Source: Pseudomonas mandelii (GTDB taxonomy: Bacteria; Pseudomonadota; Gammaproteobacteria; Pseudomonadales; Pseudomonadaceae). Taken from it: a DNA stretch of 64,000 bases. The DNA lies in NCBI RefSeq assembly GCF_024138395.1, contig NZ_JAMYDU010000001.1, forward strand, positions 248,001 to 312,000, in the 5' to 3' direction. The first letter of the stretch is position 1; each line of letters begins with the position of its first letter. This document shows, in pieces, positions 61,541 through 64,000 of the stretch. Below the pieces are notes generated by a model. The model worked only from the letters and a program-made list of their open reading frames with translations. It did no database searches and was not told the DNA's origin. The position numbers and the translations under genes were made by a program.

Positions 61541-62029
61541 ATGCAGCTCGAAGGCTCCTGCCATTGCGGCGCGGTGTCGTTCAGCCTGACCAGCGCCCAC
61601 CCCTACCCTTATCAACGCTGCTATTGCTCGATCTGTCGCAAGACTCAGGGCGGTGGCGGTTATGCGATCAACATCGCGGGCGATACCGCCAGCCTCAAAG
61701 TGCGCGGTCGCAAGCACATCTCGATTTACCATGCGCGGCTCAAGGACAAAGGTGACAAACGCGCTCACCGCAGTACCGCCGAGCGGCATTTCTGTTCCGT
61801 TTGCGGTTCGGGATTATGGGTGTTCAGTCCTGAATGGCCGGACCTTATTCACCCCTTCGCCTCGGTCATCGACACGGCGCTGCCGGTGCCACCCGAGCAC
61901 ACGCATGTGATGCTCGGTTCGAAAGCATCATGGGTGGAAGTCCAGACACAGCCCGCTGACCGACAGTGCGATGTCTGGCCCGAAGAGTCCATCGCCCAGT
62001 GGCATGAGCGCCTGGGTTTGAGCCACTAA
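61541..62029 (+). CDS. GFA family zinc protein
   Basis: The 162-residue product has the cysteine pairs of glutathione-dependent formaldehyde-activating enzyme-like proteins: SCHCGAVSF, CYCSICRK and HFCSVCGSGLW. These bind zinc ions. True Gfa is linked to formaldehyde detoxification, but no such genes are nearby, so the function is unclear. The ATG is preceded by a GGAGG ribosome site. A 10-bp inverted repeat follows the gene. Confidence 0.88.
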   Translation: MQLEGSCHCGAVSFSLTSAHPYPYQRCYCSICRKTQGGGGYAINIAGDTASLKVRGRKHISIYHARLKDKGDKRAHRSTAERHFCSVCGSGLWVFSPEWPDLIHPFASVIDTALPVPPEHTHVMLGSKASWVEVQTQPADRQCDVWPEESIAQWHERLGLSH

Positions 62030-62041
62030 GCCCGTTCACAG

Positions 62042-62074
62042 TCTTTGACAGTTTCCCGACAAAGCTGTCAAAGA
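62042..62074. promoter_or_regulatory. Inverted repeat TCTTTGACAG-N13-CTGTCAAAGA upstream of the MipA gene
   Basis: A perfect 10-bp inverted repeat with a 13-nt spacer lies 57 bp before the MipA/OmpV start. There is no T-tract after it, so an operator is at least as likely as a terminator of the preceding gene. TTGACA inside the left arm could also be a -35 element. Confidence 0.45.
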
Positions 62075-62130
62075 TTGCTGGCCGGCACCCGCCTAGCATG
62101 GGCGCATCCAATTTCCCCTCGGGTGCTCCC

Positions 62131-62919
62131 ATGTTCCGTTCGTTGTGTCTGCCGTTGACTTCATGCTGCCTGCTCATCTCTTCCGACCCATTGCACGCCG
62201 AAGACTGGCGCTACAGCCTGCGAGCCGGTGCCGCCAGCGTGCCGCGTTACAGCGGCAGCGATGAACGCGTAGTCGCGCCGCTGTTGGGGGCAAAGATCAT
62301 CAGCCCTTATGGGGTTTTTCTCGATACTCAAAAGGGTTTTGGCTGGGCGTTTGATGAAGACGATTTCGGCCTGAGCGTGTACATCGGCGCCAGTGATGTG
62401 CGCAAGGATCGCAAGAGCGGATTCAAAGGCTCGGATGAACTCGACGGCATGGGCTCGATCAAGTCGCGCCCGCTGCTGGGGCTGGACGGGACCTATAACA
62501 TGGGGCCGATCATCTTCGGCGCGACCTTCGAACATGCACTGGAAAAAGACGATGACGATCACGACACCGGTTCGGCCTGGAGCCGGTTGAAGCTGAGCAT
62601 CAGCGCTCCGTTTTATGAGGGTGACTATGGCAAGCTCGTGGGCAGCCTCAACAGTCAGTTCGGCGACAGCAACTACATGCGCACCTGGTATGGCATCAGC
62701 GCGGCTCAGGCTTCACGCAGTCAGTTCCGGGCTCATGACACTCATGGCGGGCTGTTCAGTCGCGGGGCGGATTTGACCTGGTCGTTGCTGATCGATGATC
62801 AGTGGAGCCTTTCGACGGTGCTGGCCGTTCAGTACCTGGCCAATGATGCGGCGGACAGCCCGATTGTGAAGCGGCGGATGCAGACGTCGTTGGCTGGGCA
62901 GGTGGTTTATACCTTCTGA
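62131..62919 (+). CDS. MipA/OmpV family outer-membrane protein
   Basis: The 262-residue product has a signal peptide (MFRSLCLPLTSCCLLISSDPLHAEDW) and then an alternating beta-barrel pattern with the family motif ASVPRYSGSDERVVAPLLGAKI. It ends in ...GQVVYTF, with the C-terminal aromatic residue recognised by the BAM complex. MipA scaffolds murein enzymes in E. coli and related proteins are induced by two-component systems. It is convergent with the sensor kinase gene. Confidence 0.88.
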   Translation: MFRSLCLPLTSCCLLISSDPLHAEDWRYSLRAGAASVPRYSGSDERVVAPLLGAKIISPYGVFLDTQKGFGWAFDEDDFGLSVYIGASDVRKDRKSGFKGSDELDGMGSIKSRPLLGLDGTYNMGPIIFGATFEHALEKDDDDHDTGSAWSRLKLSISAPFYEGDYGKLVGSLNSQFGDSNYMRTWYGISAAQASRSQFRAHDTHGGLFSRGADLTWSLLIDDQWSLSTVLAVQYLANDAADSPIVKRRMQTSLAGQVVYTF

Positions 62920-62926
62920 GATCGAG

Positions 62927-62957
62927 GATCGTTCCCACGCTCTGCGGGGGAACGATC
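62927..62957. terminator. Hairpin between the MipA and sensor kinase genes
   Basis: The stem GATCGTTCCC / GGGAACGATC has a loop of about 11 nt. There is only AAAA after it on the plus strand, so it is likely a stem-loop repeat of the type seen in many Pseudomonas intergenic regions; it could act in termination on either strand. Confidence 0.5.
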
Positions 62958-62961
62958 AAAA

Positions 62962-62993
62962 CCCTGTAGGAGCGAGGCTTGCCCGCGAAGGCG
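62962..62993. repeat. Single REP half (GTAGGAGCGAGGCTTGCCCGCGAAGGC)
   Basis: One REP copy of the GAGGCTTGCCCGCGAAGG type lies between the hairpin and the sensor kinase stop. Confidence 0.85.
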
Positions 62994-63011
62994 TCCGCAA
63001 GAACGCCACAG

Positions 63012-64000
63012 CTAATCGACATGCGCCCAGGTCATGCGAAACGACGCCCCGCCCCAAGGCGAGTCCCCCACTTCCACTTGCCCGCCATGGGATTGCGACA
63101 CTCGTCGCACCAGCGCCAGGCCCAGGCCGAAACCACCGGTGCGGCGATCGCGGCTGGCGTCCAGGCGCGAGAACGGTTCGAAGATTTTCTCCCGCCCGTC
63201 CAGCGGCACGCCCGGCCCGTCGTCGTTGACCCGCACTTCGTAATGATCACCGGTGCGCACCAACGACACTTCCACCCGCTCGTCGGCGTAGCGAATGGCA
63301 TTGCGCAGCAAATTGATCACCGCGCGGGCCATGAACCGCGGTTCGATGCGAACTTCGTCGACCTGACATTCGACAATCAACAGCTGCACCCCGGCGGCCT
63401 CAGCCTCCAGCGCCACGCTGCCAACCACGCTGTCGAGCCAGTTGCTGGCCTGAATGTTCTCCCGCGTGATCACCGTGGCGCCGCGCTCAAGGCTGGCGTA
63501 AGTGAGCAGCTCGGAAACCATCTCTTCCAGCTCGCCGAGGTCCGCGTACATGTCGGCGATCAGTTCGTGATTCTGGGTCGGGTCGGATTGTTGCTTGAGC
63601 TGATCAAGTTCAAACGACAACCGCGCAATCGGCGTGCGCAGTTCGTGGGACACCGCGTTGGTCAGCTCGCGATGATTGGCAATCAGGCCTTCGATGCGCG
63701 CCGCCATCAGGTTGAAGTGTTCGGCCAGGTCGCGAATGTTCGAACGCTTGGACAACTGGATGCGCGACGACAAGTCGTTATCGCCGAATCGCTCGGCGGC
63801 CAGGCGCAGTTTTTCCAGATCGCGCCAGTGCGGGCGCACCCAGAATAACAACACGAAACCGATCATCACCGCGATCATCAGATAGGCCGCGGCAATGTAG
63901 AACGACATCAGGCTCGGCTCGGCCGGCAGTTTGATGCTGAGCAGCTGCGAGCCGTCGTCAATGCGCGAGATGAATTGCGTGTACTCGTCGCGAATCACCA
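63012..64000 (-). CDS. Two-component sensor histidine kinase, RstB-like (5' end outside window)
   Basis: About 329 codons are visible. In order there is the end of a periplasmic domain, a membrane helix (FYIAAAYLMIAVMIGFVLLFW), a HAMP linker, the phospho-acceptor motif VSHELRTPIARLSFELDQLKQ, and the ATPase domain with N-box LLRNAIRYAD, G1 VNDDGPGVP, and G2 GGFGLGLALVRRV. The layout resembles RstB. The gene continues past the right edge. The cognate response regulator would be expected just beyond. Its convergent neighbour MipA may be a target, which is inference. Confidence 0.9.
   Translation of the reverse strand, partial: VIRDEYTQFISRIDDGSQLLSIKLPAEPSLMSFYIAAAYLMIAVMIGFVLLFWVRPHWRDLEKLRLAAERFGDNDLSSRIQLSKRSNIRDLAEHFNLMAARIEGLIANHRELTNAVSHELRTPIARLSFELDQLKQQSDPTQNHELIADMYADLGELEEMVSELLTYASLERGATVITRENIQASNWLDSVVGSVALEAEAAGVQLLIVECQVDEVRIEPRFMARAVINLLRNAIRYADERVEVSLVRTGDHYEVRVNDDGPGVPLDGREKIFEPFSRLDASRDRRTGGFGLGLALVRRVSQSHGGQVEVGDSPWGGASFRMTWAHVD

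Overview
The window is a stretch of a Pseudomonas chromosome, most likely from the P. fluorescens group. The evidence is the gene order (nuo – aceA – purB/hflD/mnmA – icd pair – cspD-like/clpS/clpA – infA – bpt/aat/trxB – ftsK – lolA – rarA – crcB – serS – cysG – tusE/B/C/D), the fused nuoCD gene, the coexistence of monomeric and dimeric NADP isocitrate dehydrogenases, and many copies of the short palindromic repeat with the core GGGAGCGGGCTTGCCCGCG typical of this group. No rRNA, tRNA, CRISPR array, prophage or complete insertion sequence was recognised.

Positions 1–39,000 are mostly conserved core genome. On the minus strand are the first part of the NADH dehydrogenase I operon (nuoA, B, CD, E, F, G and the 5' end of nuoH), isocitrate lyase, an orphan secretin-like protein, a roxA–GNAT pair, and nudJ–mnmA–hflD–purB. 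Two isocitrate dehydrogenase genes are divergent at 16,994–20,969; with aceA they form the branch point between TCA cycle and glyoxylate shunt. Positions 21,000–26,300 hold a nearly complete bacterial N-degron pathway: the adaptor ClpS, the unfoldase ClpA, and both aminoacyl-tRNA–protein transferases (Bpt and Aat). Next on the plus strand come ftsK, lolA, rarA, crcB, serS and cysG, followed on the minus strand by a glutathionyl-hydroquinone reductase and the tusDCBE sulfur relay operon for tRNA 2-thiouridine. MnmA, the acceptor of that sulfur, is also in the window.

From 39,000 to 49,500 the genes are small accessory or housekeeping functions, usually one or two per unit and separated by REP elements: DUF1275, DUF6388, GNAT, hemerythrin, Nudix, PEBP, AraC, Ogt, GGT, isochorismatase, LuxR and LysE.

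From 49,700 to 58,200 the content looks most variable. It holds a DUF1059 protein, a tandem Asp/Glu racemase translationally coupled to a dicarboxylate/amino-acid symporter with a divergent HypT-like LysR regulator, a small ABM-like protein, an orphan class II PHA synthase in a gene-poor context, a family 2 glycosyltransferase and a remnant of a LysE exporter. The last 6 kb hold an alkylation-repair unit (ada, an ICL/PEPM-fold gene, an AlkA-type glycosylase), a GFA protein, a MipA/OmpV porin-like protein and an incomplete RstB-type sensor kinase.

The most striking non-coding structure is a 218-bp MITE-like element with 88-bp inverted arms at 48,607–48,824. It sits inside a REP pair and is flanked by a 9-bp direct duplication. 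Other signals worth testing are inverted repeats upstream of aceA, ada and mipA, and a BIME duplicated with its spacer on both sides of the yqjG–tus block.
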